From positions 1 through 64,000 of the forward strand of contig NZ_JBEQCT010000009.1 in assembly GCF_046054155.1 (NCBI RefSeq): a stretch of DNA of 64,000 nt, given 5' to 3'. The notes below the pieces were generated by a model. The model searched no databases. It was not told where the DNA came from and worked only from the letters and a program-made list of their open reading frames with translations. The translations under genes and the position numbers were made by a program. Origin of the DNA: Celerinatantimonas yamalensis. GTDB taxonomy: Bacteria; Pseudomonadota; Gammaproteobacteria; Enterobacterales; Celerinatantimonadaceae. This document shows positions 8,553-17,892 of this stretch, one piece after another. Position 1 is the stretch's first letter; every line of letters starts with the position of its first letter.

Positions 8553-8962
8553 ACCATCGCTCCGACAGGTTGTAAGAATGAGCGTGTTTTACAAAAAGGT
8601 AATGTCGCTTGTTGATAGCGCGCAATCACCGCAACAGACGCTGTATGCTGATGACCTGCTGCGGTAAACACCTGTATCGCACAGCGCTTAGCATGATGCA
8701 GACAATGGGCTTGGCATAGCCAATAGTGAGTGAAACTCAACTGATCATCGCTATCAACTGGCAAATTCGGTGATAGCTGTGTTGCAAAAGCAAACAGTTG
8801 ATTACGCAAACTAAGCTGCTGGCGCGCACTGACTCTAACTAAACGAACTGACTCAGCCTGATCATGCGCTTGTTCAAGTCTGATCAATACACTCCCCATC
8901 AATAGGATGATCAACATCATCATCGCGACTAGGATGAGACCACCTTGGTATCTATCACACAT
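8531..8962 (-). CDS. PilX-like minor pilin
   Basis: A 143-aa protein with a short basic N terminus, a Gly-Gly and a hydrophobic helix (residues about 7-27) but no Glu at position +5, which is the pattern of PilX/GspK-like N termini. Several cysteines (CQAHC, RC, FC) follow. On sequence alone it would be unrecognisable; the call rests on this N terminus and on its place between pilW-like and pilE-like genes. It overlaps the upstream gene by 34 bp and the downstream gene by 22 bp, so translation is probably coupled. Confidence 0.6.
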   Translation of the reverse strand: MCDRYQGGLILVAMMMLIILLMGSVLIRLEQAHDQAESVRLVRVSARQQLSLRNQLFAFATQLSPNLPVDSDDQLSFTHYWLCQAHCLHHAKRCAIQVFTAAGHQHTASVAVIARYQQATLPFCKTRSFLQPVGAMVWFSQAN

Positions 8963-9846
8963 AAACTTGTCTCTGAGGAGAGTGCAATCAACCGATTCTC
9001 CGCAACTCGCCGATAATGGTCATTAAATGGCCCAACTTTTGTCCCCGCTAATTGATAGATGCGTTGATTGGTATAATTAGCAGCCTTATTTCGAGCTCTC
9101 ACTAGTAGTCCAAGTTGAACCAACTGAACCTGTGTCCAATCATCCGGGCGCATCGCCTGCAGCGTCCGCCAGCGGAGCCCATTCGGGCTACAAATTGCGA
9201 ACTTCATCAGCATTTTTTCCACCCCACGAATAAAGATCCCTTGCTTGGCCCCTTTGATCCCTTGGATATCCCGATACAGATGCATCAGTCCTGTTGTCTG
9301 GCCATCTTTTACGATAAAGAGCCATTGAGGTTGATACGCCCAATAATGCACGTCCCCCGCTTTACCAGACTTTACCGACCAACTGATCGCTTGACTTAAA
9401 TGATGTTGAGACGGTCCGCTAATCGCATGAATAACCAATATTGATGAACCGCCGACCAACGGATGAGTCACTGAGCCAAGACAACCCATTGCGGTCACAT
9501 CCTTTGACACATTAAGAGCCTGTATAGGAACAGGCATACGTTCGCTGTTAAATTGCAGAGGTAGTTGAGGGATATGACACGAATCGTTCGCCATTGCAGC
9601 GGGAAGATGAATCGGCGGAGCAAACCGTAGCAGCGCAAAGTCACTCGCATGCCTGAGCCAATGCCCAATGGCCTGCATGGCAGCCGTTTCGGTTAAACGT
9701 AGTTCACCGCGCTGATGAGCACTTAAACGCTGTCGTTGCACAGTGACATAACTGTGGTACCCCGCTGCAAGCAGTATTAATGCAATGCTTAAGCTAAAGA
9801 GCACTTCAACTAATGAGAACCCCTGTTCTCGCATACGCTGCATCAT
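8929..9846 (-). CDS. pilW: PilW-like minor pilin
   Basis: A 305-aa prepilin with the canonical site REQGFSLVEVLFSLSIAL: Gly before the cut, Phe +1 and Glu +5. The remaining 280 residues resemble PilW, a minor pilin that joins PilV, PilX, FimU and PilE in the priming complex of type IV pili. The open frame continues 26 codons upstream, but the ATG at 9846 overlaps the stop of the pilV-like gene (ATGA), giving a short leader; ATGs at 9843 and 9834 are also possible. No strong ribosome binding site is seen, consistent with translational coupling. Confidence 0.72.
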   Translation of the reverse strand: MMQRMREQGFSLVEVLFSLSIALILLAAGYHSYVTVQRQRLSAHQRGELRLTETAAMQAIGHWLRHASDFALLRFAPPIHLPAAMANDSCHIPQLPLQFNSERMPVPIQALNVSKDVTAMGCLGSVTHPLVGGSSILVIHAISGPSQHHLSQAISWSVKSGKAGDVHYWAYQPQWLFIVKDGQTTGLMHLYRDIQGIKGAKQGIFIRGVEKMLMKFAICSPNGLRWRTLQAMRPDDWTQVQLVQLGLLVRARNKAANYTNQRIYQLAGTKVGPFNDHYRRVAENRLIALSSETSLCVIDTKVVSS

Positions 9847-10310
9847 GGTAGCAACAAAGTTTGGCGCCGGATCTGACGCTGTGGACAAACCTCGTCGGCA
9901 CTCGTGCATGTAAACGATTGCCAACGCACGACAACTAACAAGCGCTGCGCAGCTGATAGGCTGACGTTAATCATCAATGAAGAAAGTGCCTGCCAGCCAT
10001 TTTGATGTTGCTCAGCCACAAGCTCCGCTATCGATGAGAGATCGTCATCAATCATTGCAACAGTCCCCAATTGCTGGGTGCTTTGGCTGTTGAATTGCCA
10101 GTTCCAAGGGGATTGTTTAAGCCAGATCCGGCGATCAGCTTGCGCTAGCGCAAGCACTGCTTGAACTAAAACCATCGCTTGATAATGGGCATTTGCATCA
10201 CGCTCAAGGGCGATGCTTCGCTGCTCTGCGCCAAACTGCCCCACTAACGAAAGTCCCAACAGTAAGCTAGCAACTAACACTTCAATTAAACTAAAACCAT
10301 GCTGCTTCAT
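9843..10310 (-). CDS. pilV: PilV-like minor pilin
   Basis: A 155-aa prepilin with processing site KQHGFSLIEVLVASLLLG: the cut follows Gly5, Glu is at +5 and a 20-residue hydrophobic helix follows. Length and the LIEVLVA motif fit PilV, a minor pilin. It is the first gene of the operon, which lies directly after the ispH terminator, the same chromosomal position the minor pilin cluster takes in several Vibrio and Aeromonas relatives. The next gene starts inside its stop codon. Confidence 0.75.
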   Translation of the reverse strand: MKQHGFSLIEVLVASLLLGLSLVGQFGAEQRSIALERDANAHYQAMVLVQAVLALAQADRRIWLKQSPWNWQFNSQSTQQLGTVAMIDDDLSSIAELVAEQHQNGWQALSSLMINVSLSAAQRLLVVVRWQSFTCTSADEVCPQRQIRRQTLLLP

Positions 10311-10367
10311 ACATTAATGATAATAAAATCATTAGCATCAAACAAGCTCATCTTGGGCTTCCCCTAC

Positions 10368-10404
10368 AAAAAAACCCTCTGTACACCATACAGAGGGTTT
10401 TTTA
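10368..10404 (-). terminator. intrinsic terminator of the ispH operon
   Basis: Twelve-bp arms AAACCCTCTGTA and TACAGAGGGTTT around a 5-base loop, 32 bases beyond the ispH stop, followed by seven Ts on the minus strand. This is one of the strongest terminators in the window and separates ispH from the pilV-like gene. Confidence 0.9.
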
Positions 10405-10435
10405 GCATCAAAGCGACAAGCATCAATGTGAGTAG

Positions 10436-11371
10436 TTATAAAATTCGCAGTTCGCTTGGCACCTCAAACACGATACTTTCTTCGCGTCCATGTGCTTGAG
10501 TAACACGATTCGCCCCAAGCGCTTGTAAATGACTGACCACATCATCAACCAACACGGCCGGCGCTGATGCCCCCGCGGTGACTCCAATTTTACTATCGGG
10601 GCTAAACCATGTGGGATCGATATCTTTAGCGCTATCAATTAAATAGGCTGGCGTACCTAAACGAGCGGCTTTTTCACGTAAGCGATTAGAATTAGATGAA
10701 TTTGCTGAGCCAACCACCAGCACAACATCGGTAGTCACGGCCAGATTTGACACCGCATCTTGGCGGTTTTGTGTAGCATAACAAATATCATCTTTGCGTG
10801 GTCCCTGAATGGTCGGGAAACGAGTTTTTAACGCATCGATCACAGCGGATGTATCATCCACAGAGAGTGTAGTTTGAGTGCAATAAAACAATTTCTGTGG
10901 ATCTTTAATCGTCAATTTGGCGACATCATCGACCGTTTCAACCAGATAGATCCCGCCCTGAGAGTTATCATATTGCCCCATGGTGCCATTAACCTCAGGG
11001 TGACCGTGATGGCCAATCAAAATACATTCAATACCGCGGCGACTAGCGCGAGTCACCTCCATATGCACCTTGGTTACCAATGGGCAGGTCGCATCAAACA
11101 CTTTGAGTTGTCGATCTTTGGCTTGCTGGCGCACCGCTTGCGCTACGCCATGAGCACTAAAAATACAAATTGACTGAGGTGGAACTTCATCAAGCTCGTC
11201 AACAAATACCGCACCGCGCTGGCGCAACCCATCGACAACAAAGCGATTATGAACCACTTCATGGCGAACATAGATAGGGGGATCAAACAACTCTAAGGCT
11301 CGCTCAACAATCGAGATTGCGCGATCAACTCCGGCGCAAAACCCGCGTGGATTAGCTAAAATAATCTCCAC
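10436..11371 (-). CDS. ispH: 4-hydroxy-3-methylbut-2-enyl diphosphate reductase IspH
   Basis: IspH is the iron-sulphur enzyme that ends the MEP isoprenoid pathway, reducing HMBPP to IPP and DMAPP. All three cluster cysteines are present at the E. coli positions: Cys12 (NPRGFCAGV), Cys96 (FDATCPLV) and Cys197 (DDICYATQ). Length is 311 aa. It starts at GTG whose G is the last base of the fkpB stop (TAGTG), with a GGAGG site upstream, so it is translationally coupled to fkpB. It is the last gene of ribF-ileS-lspA-fkpB-ispH. Confidence 0.97.
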   Translation of the reverse strand: MEIILANPRGFCAGVDRAISIVERALELFDPPIYVRHEVVHNRFVVDGLRQRGAVFVDELDEVPPQSICIFSAHGVAQAVRQQAKDRQLKVFDATCPLVTKVHMEVTRASRRGIECILIGHHGHPEVNGTMGQYDNSQGGIYLVETVDDVAKLTIKDPQKLFYCTQTTLSVDDTSAVIDALKTRFPTIQGPRKDDICYATQNRQDAVSNLAVTTDVVLVVGSANSSNSNRLREKAARLGTPAYLIDSAKDIDPTWFSPDSKIGVTAGASAPAVLVDDVVSHLQALGANRVTQAHGREESIVFEVPSELRIL

Positions 11372-11814
11372 TATGACCTCCGTTCAGGTGCGTAACAAGC
11401 CACAATTTCAACCGCAAAGATGATGGTTTCACCGGATAATGGATGATTAAAATCCACAGTGATAACATCATCATCAACAGTCTTAATGATGCCGGGCAGT
11501 TCATCACCATTCGGTTGACTAAACCCCATAACCATTCCCTCTTCAACAGGGCTGTCAGATGGAAACTGGGCACGCGTAAAGGTCGAAATGCGACCTTCGC
11601 TGGACTGACCAAAGGCTTGCTCTGGCGATAACTCCCACTGCTCTTTAACGCCACTTTCTAACCCAAGTAAGCACGTTTCAAATGACTCAGGAAAATGACC
11701 ATCACCGATGGTTATTTCAACGGGTTGACCTCGCTCATAAGTCGACTCGACGACTCGTCCATCAGCGGTGATCAATACAAAATGCAGCGTAACTCGACTA
11801 CCTTGCTCAATCAC
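11371..11814 (-). CDS. fkpB: FKBP-type peptidyl-prolyl isomerase FkpB (SlpA-like)
   Basis: A 147-aa cytoplasmic FKBP with an insert-in-flap chaperone domain, like E. coli FkpB/SlpA (149 aa). The N-terminal half shows the FKBP start (VTLHFVLITADGRVVEST) and the IGDGHFPESFE segment; the C-terminal half returns to the FKBP core with VDFNHPLSGETIIFAVEIV. It speeds proline isomerisation and binds unfolded chains; a client here is not evident. Start is GTG with an AAAGGAG site, 3 bases after lspA. Position between lspA and ispH is conserved across gammaproteobacteria. Confidence 0.92.
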   Translation of the reverse strand: MIEQGSRVTLHFVLITADGRVVESTYERGQPVEITIGDGHFPESFETCLLGLESGVKEQWELSPEQAFGQSSEGRISTFTRAQFPSDSPVEEGMVMGFSQPNGDELPGIIKTVDDDVITVDFNHPLSGETIIFAVEIVACYAPERRS

Positions 11815-11817
11815 CCG

Positions 11818-12309
11818 CTACTCCTTTTCTATCCGTTTACTTGAATGGACAAAGCTATCCAAAATGAGTAGCACAGCCCCTGCACAGATACAGCTATCCG
11901 CCACATTAAATGCTGGCCAATGATAGTTGCCGTAATGCACATCAATAAAGTCGATGACATACCCATACATCAGACGATCAATAACATTGCCTAGTGCGCC
12001 ACTAATAATCAGCGCATACGCACAAGCGGTTAATGGCTGCGGCTCTTTCATGCGTTTTAAACACCAAGCTAAAAATAGACAAACAACGATCGCCAGAGCG
12101 CTAAACAGCCAGCGCTGCGCGCCACCTTGTGAGTCTAAAAAGCTAAATGCAGCACCATAGTTATGCACATAAACTAAGTCAAAAAAGCCATTAATCGGTA
12201 TCGACTGATACAACGCCATGCTCGATGCAACCAGATGTTTAGTCATTTGATCGGCAATGAGCATGAATGCGCTGAGCCAAAGCCAGCGCATTTGATTGCT
12301 AGCGGCCAT
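11818..12309 (-). CDS. lspA: lipoprotein signal peptidase LspA
   Basis: LspA cuts signal peptides from diacylglyceryl-prolipoproteins at the inner membrane, acting after Lgt (also in this window). The 163-aa protein has four membrane helices and both catalytic aspartates, in GALGNVIDRL and in FNVADSCICAGA. The open frame extends 19 codons into ileS, but the ATG at 12309, one base after the ileS stop TAA, gives the E. coli-like length (164 aa) and the usual RWLWL first helix, so I use that start. Confidence 0.95.
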   Translation of the reverse strand: MAASNQMRWLWLSAFMLIADQMTKHLVASSMALYQSIPINGFFDLVYVHNYGAAFSFLDSQGGAQRWLFSALAIVVCLFLAWCLKRMKEPQPLTACAYALIISGALGNVIDRLMYGYVIDFIDVHYGNYHWPAFNVADSCICAGAVLLILDSFVHSSKRIEKE

Positions 12310-12310
12310 C

Positions 12311-15127
12311 TTAAGCAAAAGTCCGCGTTTCACCGGCCCCTGCGACATTACTAACGCAGCGACCACATAAGGTTGGGTGTTCTAGATGTTCACCCACATC
12401 CGTGCGGTGTTGCCAACAACGTTCACATTTTTCACCCGCTGCTTTTACAACCGCGACGCGCAATCCTTCGATTTCAGTCGATTGTGCACTGTTGTCCGCT
12501 TCACTAAGCGGCGCAACATGCGCTTCACTGGTGAGCAAAATAAAGCGCAATTCATCACCCAGTGAGTCTAAAGCAGCTTTGAGTTTGTCATCGGCAAACA
12601 ACGTAACATTGGCTTCTAGCTGACCACCTAGCTCTTTGTTATTACGCGACTGCTCAAGCACTTTATTGACTTCATCGCGAACTTGTTGCAACTGCAGCCA
12701 AAATTGATCCGCTTGCTCGTCACCTTGTATCCCGAATTTGTCATACCAAGTTCCAGTAAAGACAAACTCATCACGCTCACCCGGTAACTGTTGCCAAATT
12801 TCGTCAGCGGTAAAACTCAAGATAGGTGCAATCCAACGCGTGAGTGCTTCAGCAATATGATACAACGCACTTTGGCATGAACGGCGAGCATGACCATCGC
12901 TCTTCGCCGTGTATTGGCGATCTTTGATGATATCTAAATAGAAGCTCCCCAGTTCGATTGAACAAAAATGCATCAAACTCTGATAGACCACATGGAATTG
13001 ATAATTTTCATAGGCATCAACAATCACTTGTTGCGTAGCTTGCGCACGTTGCACCATCCAGCGATCAAGCGCCACCATCTCATCAGTCGCGACCATATGT
13101 TCACTGGGCTCAAAACCACTTAAGTTTGCCAACAAGAACCGAGAGGTGTTGCGAATACGCCGATAGGCATCTGCAGCATGCTTGATAATCTCATCAGAAA
13201 CGGTCATCTCAGCGGTATAATTGGTTGACGCGATCCACAACCGCAAGATATCTGCGCCTAATTTATTCCAGATATCTTGAGGAGCAATCCCATTACCTAA
13301 TGATTTAGAGAATTTTTTGCCCTGCGCATCAACGGTAAACCCATGAGTCAATACCTCTTTGTAAGGTGCATGGCCATTAATTGCAGTTGAGATCATCAAC
13401 GATGATTGGAACCAACCACGGTGTTGATCCGAGCCTTCTAAATAGAGATCGGCGCTGTGACCTGTGAACTCGGCGCGCTCAGCAACCACACTGTAGTGGG
13501 TGGAACCTGAGTCAAACCACACATCCAAGGTGTCTTCAACTTTACGGTACAGGTCAGCTTCACTCCCCAACAAATCATCGGCAGTTAAATCAAACCACGC
13601 CTGAATACCTGCTTTCTCAACGCGTTTAGCAACTTCTTCCATCAGCTCAACACTGCGCGGATGTAATTCACTCGTTTCTTTATGGACGAACAAAGCAATG
13701 GGCGTTCCCCATGTGCGCTGACGTGAAATACACCAATCCGGACGGTTAGAAACCATCGACTCAATACGATTTTTGCCCCAGCTTGGCAGCCAACGGGTTT
13801 TCTCAATCTCTGACAACGCATGCTCACGCAGCTGCGCTTGATCCATCCCAATAAACCACTGCGGTGTTGCTCGGAAGATAATCGGCGTTTTATGACGCCA
13901 GCAGTGTGGATAACTGTGAGTAATTTTTTCTAGATGTAATAAGCTGTTGTGCTCACGCATCGCCGCAAAAATAGCGTCGTTGGCCTTAAATATGTGCATC
14001 CCAGCAAATAACGGTGTATCTGGCGTATAGACACCATTCGAGCCCACCACATTACGCGCCTCGATCTGGTATTTTTGACAGACAACGTAATCTTCTTGAC
14101 CATGAGAAGGCGCGGTATGAACGCAGCCGGTCCCAGAATCGGTAGTCACATGATCGCCTAAAACAATCGGCACTTGATAATCATAAAATGGATGATTAAC
14201 CTTCATTAATTCTAGCGTTTTACCTTCACAAGCGCCGAGGATCTGATACGACTCAACCCCAATTCGCGCTATCATCGACTCACACAGCGCTTCAGCGCAG
14301 ACAATCCGCTCAACGCCATCAGGACCGTTGATTTGCACTAATACATAGCTTAAATCGGCATGAACAGCGACCGCACAGTTAGCGGCTAATGTCCAAGGAG
14401 TGGTAGTCCAAATCACAACCGAGAGGGGACCTTCACCCACTGTCGTGCCAAAGGCACTCGATAATGCGAGTGGGTCAGATGCGGGAAAACGCACATCGAT
14501 CGCAGGGCTGACTTTATCTTCGTATTCAACTTCTGCTTCGGCAAGTGCTGAGCCACAATCTAAACACCAATGTACTGGTTTAGCCCCTTGCAGCAGATGG
14601 CCATTGTCAACAATTTTAGCCAACGCGCGAATGGTATTCGCTTCGGTTTGATAATCCATTGTCCGGTATGGGTTTTGCCAATCGCCTAACACCCCCATTC
14701 GGATAAAATCCTGACGTTGGCCATCGATTTGCTTGGCCGCATATGCGCGACATTTTTCGCGAAATTCAGCCGCGCTAACTTTTTGCCCAGGTTTCCCTAC
14801 TTTTTTCTCAACCTGCAGTTCAATTGGCAGGCCATGACAATCCCAACCAGGAATGTAAGGCGAATCATAATCAGATAATGTTTTGGATTTAACAATAAAA
14901 TCTTTGAGGATCTTGTTAACTGCATGGCCTAAATGCAAGGTGCCATTGGCATAGGGAGGACCATCATGCAAAATGAATGTTTTTTTGCCTTTTTTAGCCG
15001 CCCGGATAGCCTGATATAGGTTTTTTTCTTGCCAACGTTTTAGTATTGCAGGCTCACGTTGTGCTAGGTTGCCTCGCATTGGAAAATCCGTACTTGGCAA
15101 ATTTAACGTCTCTTTATAATCGCTCAT
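12311..15127 (-). CDS. ileS: isoleucyl-tRNA synthetase
   Basis: A 938-aa class I synthetase, the E. coli length, charging tRNA-Ile and editing valine. Visible: the HIGH-type motif in PPYANGTLHLGHA near residue 58, the CP1 editing domain (about 200-390, with GTGCVHTAPSHGQEDY), the second signature KFSKS near residue 603 (E. coli has KMSKS), and a C-terminal zinc-binding knuckle CERC...CGRC. The Met-to-Phe change is a tolerated position in many class I enzymes. It starts within the ribF stop (4-base ATGA overlap) and ends one base before lspA. Confidence 0.97.
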   Translation of the reverse strand: MSDYKETLNLPSTDFPMRGNLAQREPAILKRWQEKNLYQAIRAAKKGKKTFILHDGPPYANGTLHLGHAVNKILKDFIVKSKTLSDYDSPYIPGWDCHGLPIELQVEKKVGKPGQKVSAAEFREKCRAYAAKQIDGQRQDFIRMGVLGDWQNPYRTMDYQTEANTIRALAKIVDNGHLLQGAKPVHWCLDCGSALAEAEVEYEDKVSPAIDVRFPASDPLALSSAFGTTVGEGPLSVVIWTTTPWTLAANCAVAVHADLSYVLVQINGPDGVERIVCAEALCESMIARIGVESYQILGACEGKTLELMKVNHPFYDYQVPIVLGDHVTTDSGTGCVHTAPSHGQEDYVVCQKYQIEARNVVGSNGVYTPDTPLFAGMHIFKANDAIFAAMREHNSLLHLEKITHSYPHCWRHKTPIIFRATPQWFIGMDQAQLREHALSEIEKTRWLPSWGKNRIESMVSNRPDWCISRQRTWGTPIALFVHKETSELHPRSVELMEEVAKRVEKAGIQAWFDLTADDLLGSEADLYRKVEDTLDVWFDSGSTHYSVVAERAEFTGHSADLYLEGSDQHRGWFQSSLMISTAINGHAPYKEVLTHGFTVDAQGKKFSKSLGNGIAPQDIWNKLGADILRLWIASTNYTAEMTVSDEIIKHAADAYRRIRNTSRFLLANLSGFEPSEHMVATDEMVALDRWMVQRAQATQQVIVDAYENYQFHVVYQSLMHFCSIELGSFYLDIIKDRQYTAKSDGHARRSCQSALYHIAEALTRWIAPILSFTADEIWQQLPGERDEFVFTGTWYDKFGIQGDEQADQFWLQLQQVRDEVNKVLEQSRNNKELGGQLEANVTLFADDKLKAALDSLGDELRFILLTSEAHVAPLSEADNSAQSTEIEGLRVAVVKAAGEKCERCWQHRTDVGEHLEHPTLCGRCVSNVAGAGETRTFA

Positions 15128-16086
15128 CGATCCACAGTTCCAGTTAAATAATCTTGGTTATCAAACCAAATTCTCGCTCGCCGAATATCTGCATGAACTT
15201 GCTGTTTTAGCGCATCCAGCGAATCAAATTTCACTTCATCTCGTAATTTCATCAGTGGTTCAACCACTAACCGCTGTCCATACAAAGACAGTTGCTGATC
15301 AAGGATATGCACCTCAAACAGTAATTCATGGCCATTCGCGGTTGGACGCTTACCTAAATTAGCGATCGCCGGCCATTGCAACGCCTGACCATTCACCATC
15401 CGCACCATAACCGCATACACACCGCGTAATGGACTCGAACCGCGAGGTAGATGTAAGTTCGCTGTTGGGAACCCCAACTGCCGACCTAATTTTTGCCCAT
15501 GAGCTACCTTGCCAGATATCTGATAGCGACGCCCTAGCCAGTCATTCACACAGGCAAAATTGCCTTGATTGAGCGCTTGGCGGATTCGGGTGCTACTGAT
15601 CCGCTCGCCACGGGCACAAAACGACTCGGTATTTTGTACCGAAAAACCATGCGTTTGCCCCGCTGCTTGCAGCATCGCAAAATCGCCGCTGCGTTGCCAA
15701 CCAAAACGAAAATCATCCCCAATAACAAGGTGACAGACCGCTAGCTGCTGTACTAGAAGGTACTCAATAAATTGCTCAGCGCTTAACGCAGCAAAGCGCT
15801 GACAAAAACGCACTGCCAGTAGCTGATCAACACCTAACGCAGCCAACTGCTGGTATTTATCACGAAAAGAACTGATTCGCTCAGGCGCTAACTCTGCGGC
15901 AAAGAACTCCATCGGCTGAGGCTCAAACAACATGACTGTCGTTTTTTTACCCAGCCGCTTAGCCTCTGCGATCAGTTGACCAATCACCTGTTGATGGCCT
16001 CGATGAACACCATCGAAGTTACCAATAGTCAACACGCTGTCTGCATGTTCAGGTCGAATATTATCAATGCCACGGATCAGTTTCAT
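15124..16086 (-). CDS. ribF: bifunctional riboflavin kinase/FAD synthetase RibF
   Basis: RibF turns riboflavin into FMN and then FAD. The 320-aa protein has an N-terminal FAD synthetase nucleotidyltransferase domain with the GNFDGVHRGHQ motif (residues 22-32) and ISSTRIRQAL near residue 165, then the riboflavin kinase domain with GFPTANL near residue 200 and the NLGKRPT segment. It is the first gene of the ribF-ileS-lspA-fkpB-ispH operon, with murJ 45 bases upstream on the same strand, so transcription may start before murJ. Confidence 0.95.
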   Translation of the reverse strand: MKLIRGIDNIRPEHADSVLTIGNFDGVHRGHQQVIGQLIAEAKRLGKKTTVMLFEPQPMEFFAAELAPERISSFRDKYQQLAALGVDQLLAVRFCQRFAALSAEQFIEYLLVQQLAVCHLVIGDDFRFGWQRSGDFAMLQAAGQTHGFSVQNTESFCARGERISSTRIRQALNQGNFACVNDWLGRRYQISGKVAHGQKLGRQLGFPTANLHLPRGSSPLRGVYAVMVRMVNGQALQWPAIANLGKRPTANGHELLFEVHILDQQLSLYGQRLVVEPLMKLRDEVKFDSLDALKQQVHADIRRARIWFDNQDYLTGTVDR

Positions 16087-16131
16087 TCATTAAGCCCAAT
16101 TATCCATGATAAGCGCGGAATTATAGCCTGT

Positions 16132-17709
16132 TTAATCGTCAGATACAGCCCCACTGCTGCTTTTCAAATGTTCCAGTCGTCCCCCTAAGGCTACCAGAGA
16201 GACGCCGTAGAGGACAATCGCACCGATGATTGATTCGAGCAATAGTCGTAAACTATGTAAAAAGTCGAAGCTCAGCCACTGTGACCACGAAGGTAACAGG
16301 ACACACAACACACCTGCCATTAACAATGTACTAGCAAACACTCGGGCTAAGAACAACCAACTGTAGCGGCTGATGCGATAGATATTGCCTTTGACCAAAC
16401 CGCGATACAATAAAGTGGCATTGAGCAAAGCGGATATGGCCGTTGCCATAGCCATCCCAATGTAGCCAAAGGGAAGAACAAACACGCCATTTAAAACGAT
16501 ATTTGAAATCATCGCAATGATCCCATAGCGTACCGGCGTACGAGTATCTTGCCGAGCATAATAGCCGGGCGCAAATATTTTAATCAACATGAAAAATATC
16601 AAGCCACAAGAAAAGGCAATTAAGCTATGTGAGGCATGCAGTACATCGCTGCTATCAAATGCGCCACGCATGAAAAGAACCCTCAGCATAGGGGTGGCCA
16701 ACACGATCATCCCCGCCATGGCCGGAATTCCAAGCAAGCCCACCATCCGCACGGCCCAGTCCATGGTCTGGCGAAACTCACGCGGATCTTTATCCACATG
16801 CCGCTCAGAGAGGCTCGGGAGTATCACCGTTGCAATGGCAATACCAAAGATCCCCAACGGAAATTCAAGCAGTCGGTCTGAATAATAAAGCCAACTGATT
16901 GAGCCACTCACTAAAAAACTTGCCATAAACGTGTCAAATAACAGATTGATTTGGCTGACCGACACACCAAATAATGCGGGCAACATCAAAGTGCGGATTT
17001 TTTGAACACCAGGATGTTTCCACCCCCAACGCGGCCAGCGCAACATGTTTAGCCGCCATAAAAAAGGGAGTTGAAAGCTAAATTGCAATAATCCCCCAAC
17101 AAACACTCCCCATGCCAGCCCGACCTCTGGACGTGCCAATGAAGGTGCATAATATAATGCAGCCGCAATCATCGCGGCATTTAAAAATACAGGGGTAAAC
17201 GAGGCAACCGCAAAACGTCCAAAACTATTTAATATCGCACCAGACATCCCAGTAAAGGTAATAAACCATAAATAGGGGAAGGTGATTTTAAGTAGCAGTG
17301 ATGAAAGTATAAACTTGTCAGCATTGGGGCCATCGTGCAACCAATCAATAAACCAACCGGCCCCAAAAATCATCGCAACCACTGGCGATGCTACCATCCC
17401 GATGATGGTTACGACAGTGACAATACAACCGAGAGTACCACTGACACGGGCCACCAACTCGCGCAATTCATCTTCATTTTCTTGTTGTTTATATTGAGTG
17501 AAAACAGGAATAAAGGCTTGGGCAAACGCCCCTTCAGCAAATAACCGCCGCAGAAAGTTAGGGATCCGGTTTGCGAAAAAGAACACATCTGCGGCAGTCC
17601 CTGCACCTAACAAATTAGCTACCACCATATCGCGGATTAACCCTAAAACGCGCGAGACCAGCGTCATAGAGCTCACAATGGCGCCAGATTTTAATAATTT
17701 TTTGCTCAA
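16132..17709 (-). CDS. murJ: lipid II flippase MurJ
   Basis: MurJ (MviN) flips lipid II across the inner membrane for peptidoglycan synthesis. About 14 hydrophobic segments are visible, with family landmarks SSMTLVSRVLGLIRD, RRLFAEGAFAQAF, GVSVSQINLLFDT and YYSDRLLEFPLG. The frame has no ATG before the conserved first helix. It opens at TTG codons at 17733, but alignment with the E. coli N terminus and a GAGGT site 10 bases upstream favour the TTG at 17709 (525 aa; E. coli 511). The start is therefore uncertain by a few codons. Unlike E. coli, murJ here sits between ribF and rpsT, as in many other gammaproteobacteria. Confidence 0.93.
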   Translation of the reverse strand: MSKKLLKSGAIVSSMTLVSRVLGLIRDMVVANLLGAGTAADVFFFANRIPNFLRRLFAEGAFAQAFIPVFTQYKQQENEDELRELVARVSGTLGCIVTVVTIIGMVASPVVAMIFGAGWFIDWLHDGPNADKFILSSLLLKITFPYLWFITFTGMSGAILNSFGRFAVASFTPVFLNAAMIAAALYYAPSLARPEVGLAWGVFVGGLLQFSFQLPFLWRLNMLRWPRWGWKHPGVQKIRTLMLPALFGVSVSQINLLFDTFMASFLVSGSISWLYYSDRLLEFPLGIFGIAIATVILPSLSERHVDKDPREFRQTMDWAVRMVGLLGIPAMAGMIVLATPMLRVLFMRGAFDSSDVLHASHSLIAFSCGLIFFMLIKIFAPGYYARQDTRTPVRYGIIAMISNIVLNGVFVLPFGYIGMAMATAISALLNATLLYRGLVKGNIYRISRYSWLFLARVFASTLLMAGVLCVLLPSWSQWLSFDFLHSLRLLLESIIGAIVLYGVSLVALGGRLEHLKSSSGAVSDD

Positions 17710-17826
17710 ACTAGGAATAACCTCAATCAACAACCATGACGTGGCTAACAGAAACTGCTAGAATTGCCCTCAGTTTAACCTTGAGTGATGAGAAATAATA
17801 GTTCACCGCGATTGGTTAAATTTTGT

Positions 17827-17855
17827 TTGACATCACACTGAAAAAAAGGCATATT
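17827..17855 (+). promoter_or_regulatory. rpsT promoter
   Basis: A perfect -35 TTGACA (17827-17832), a 17-base spacer and a -10 CATATT (17850-17855) lie 37 bases before the rpsT start. The gap from rpsT to the murJ start is the only place for this promoter. Confidence 0.6.
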
Positions 17856-17892
17856 CCACGGCCTTTAACAGATTCGAGTTCGGGAGTAAACC

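Noticed and set aside
16589..16885. Plus-strand open frames inside murJ
   Set aside because: Both long frames are antisense shadows of a conserved gene with no start signals.
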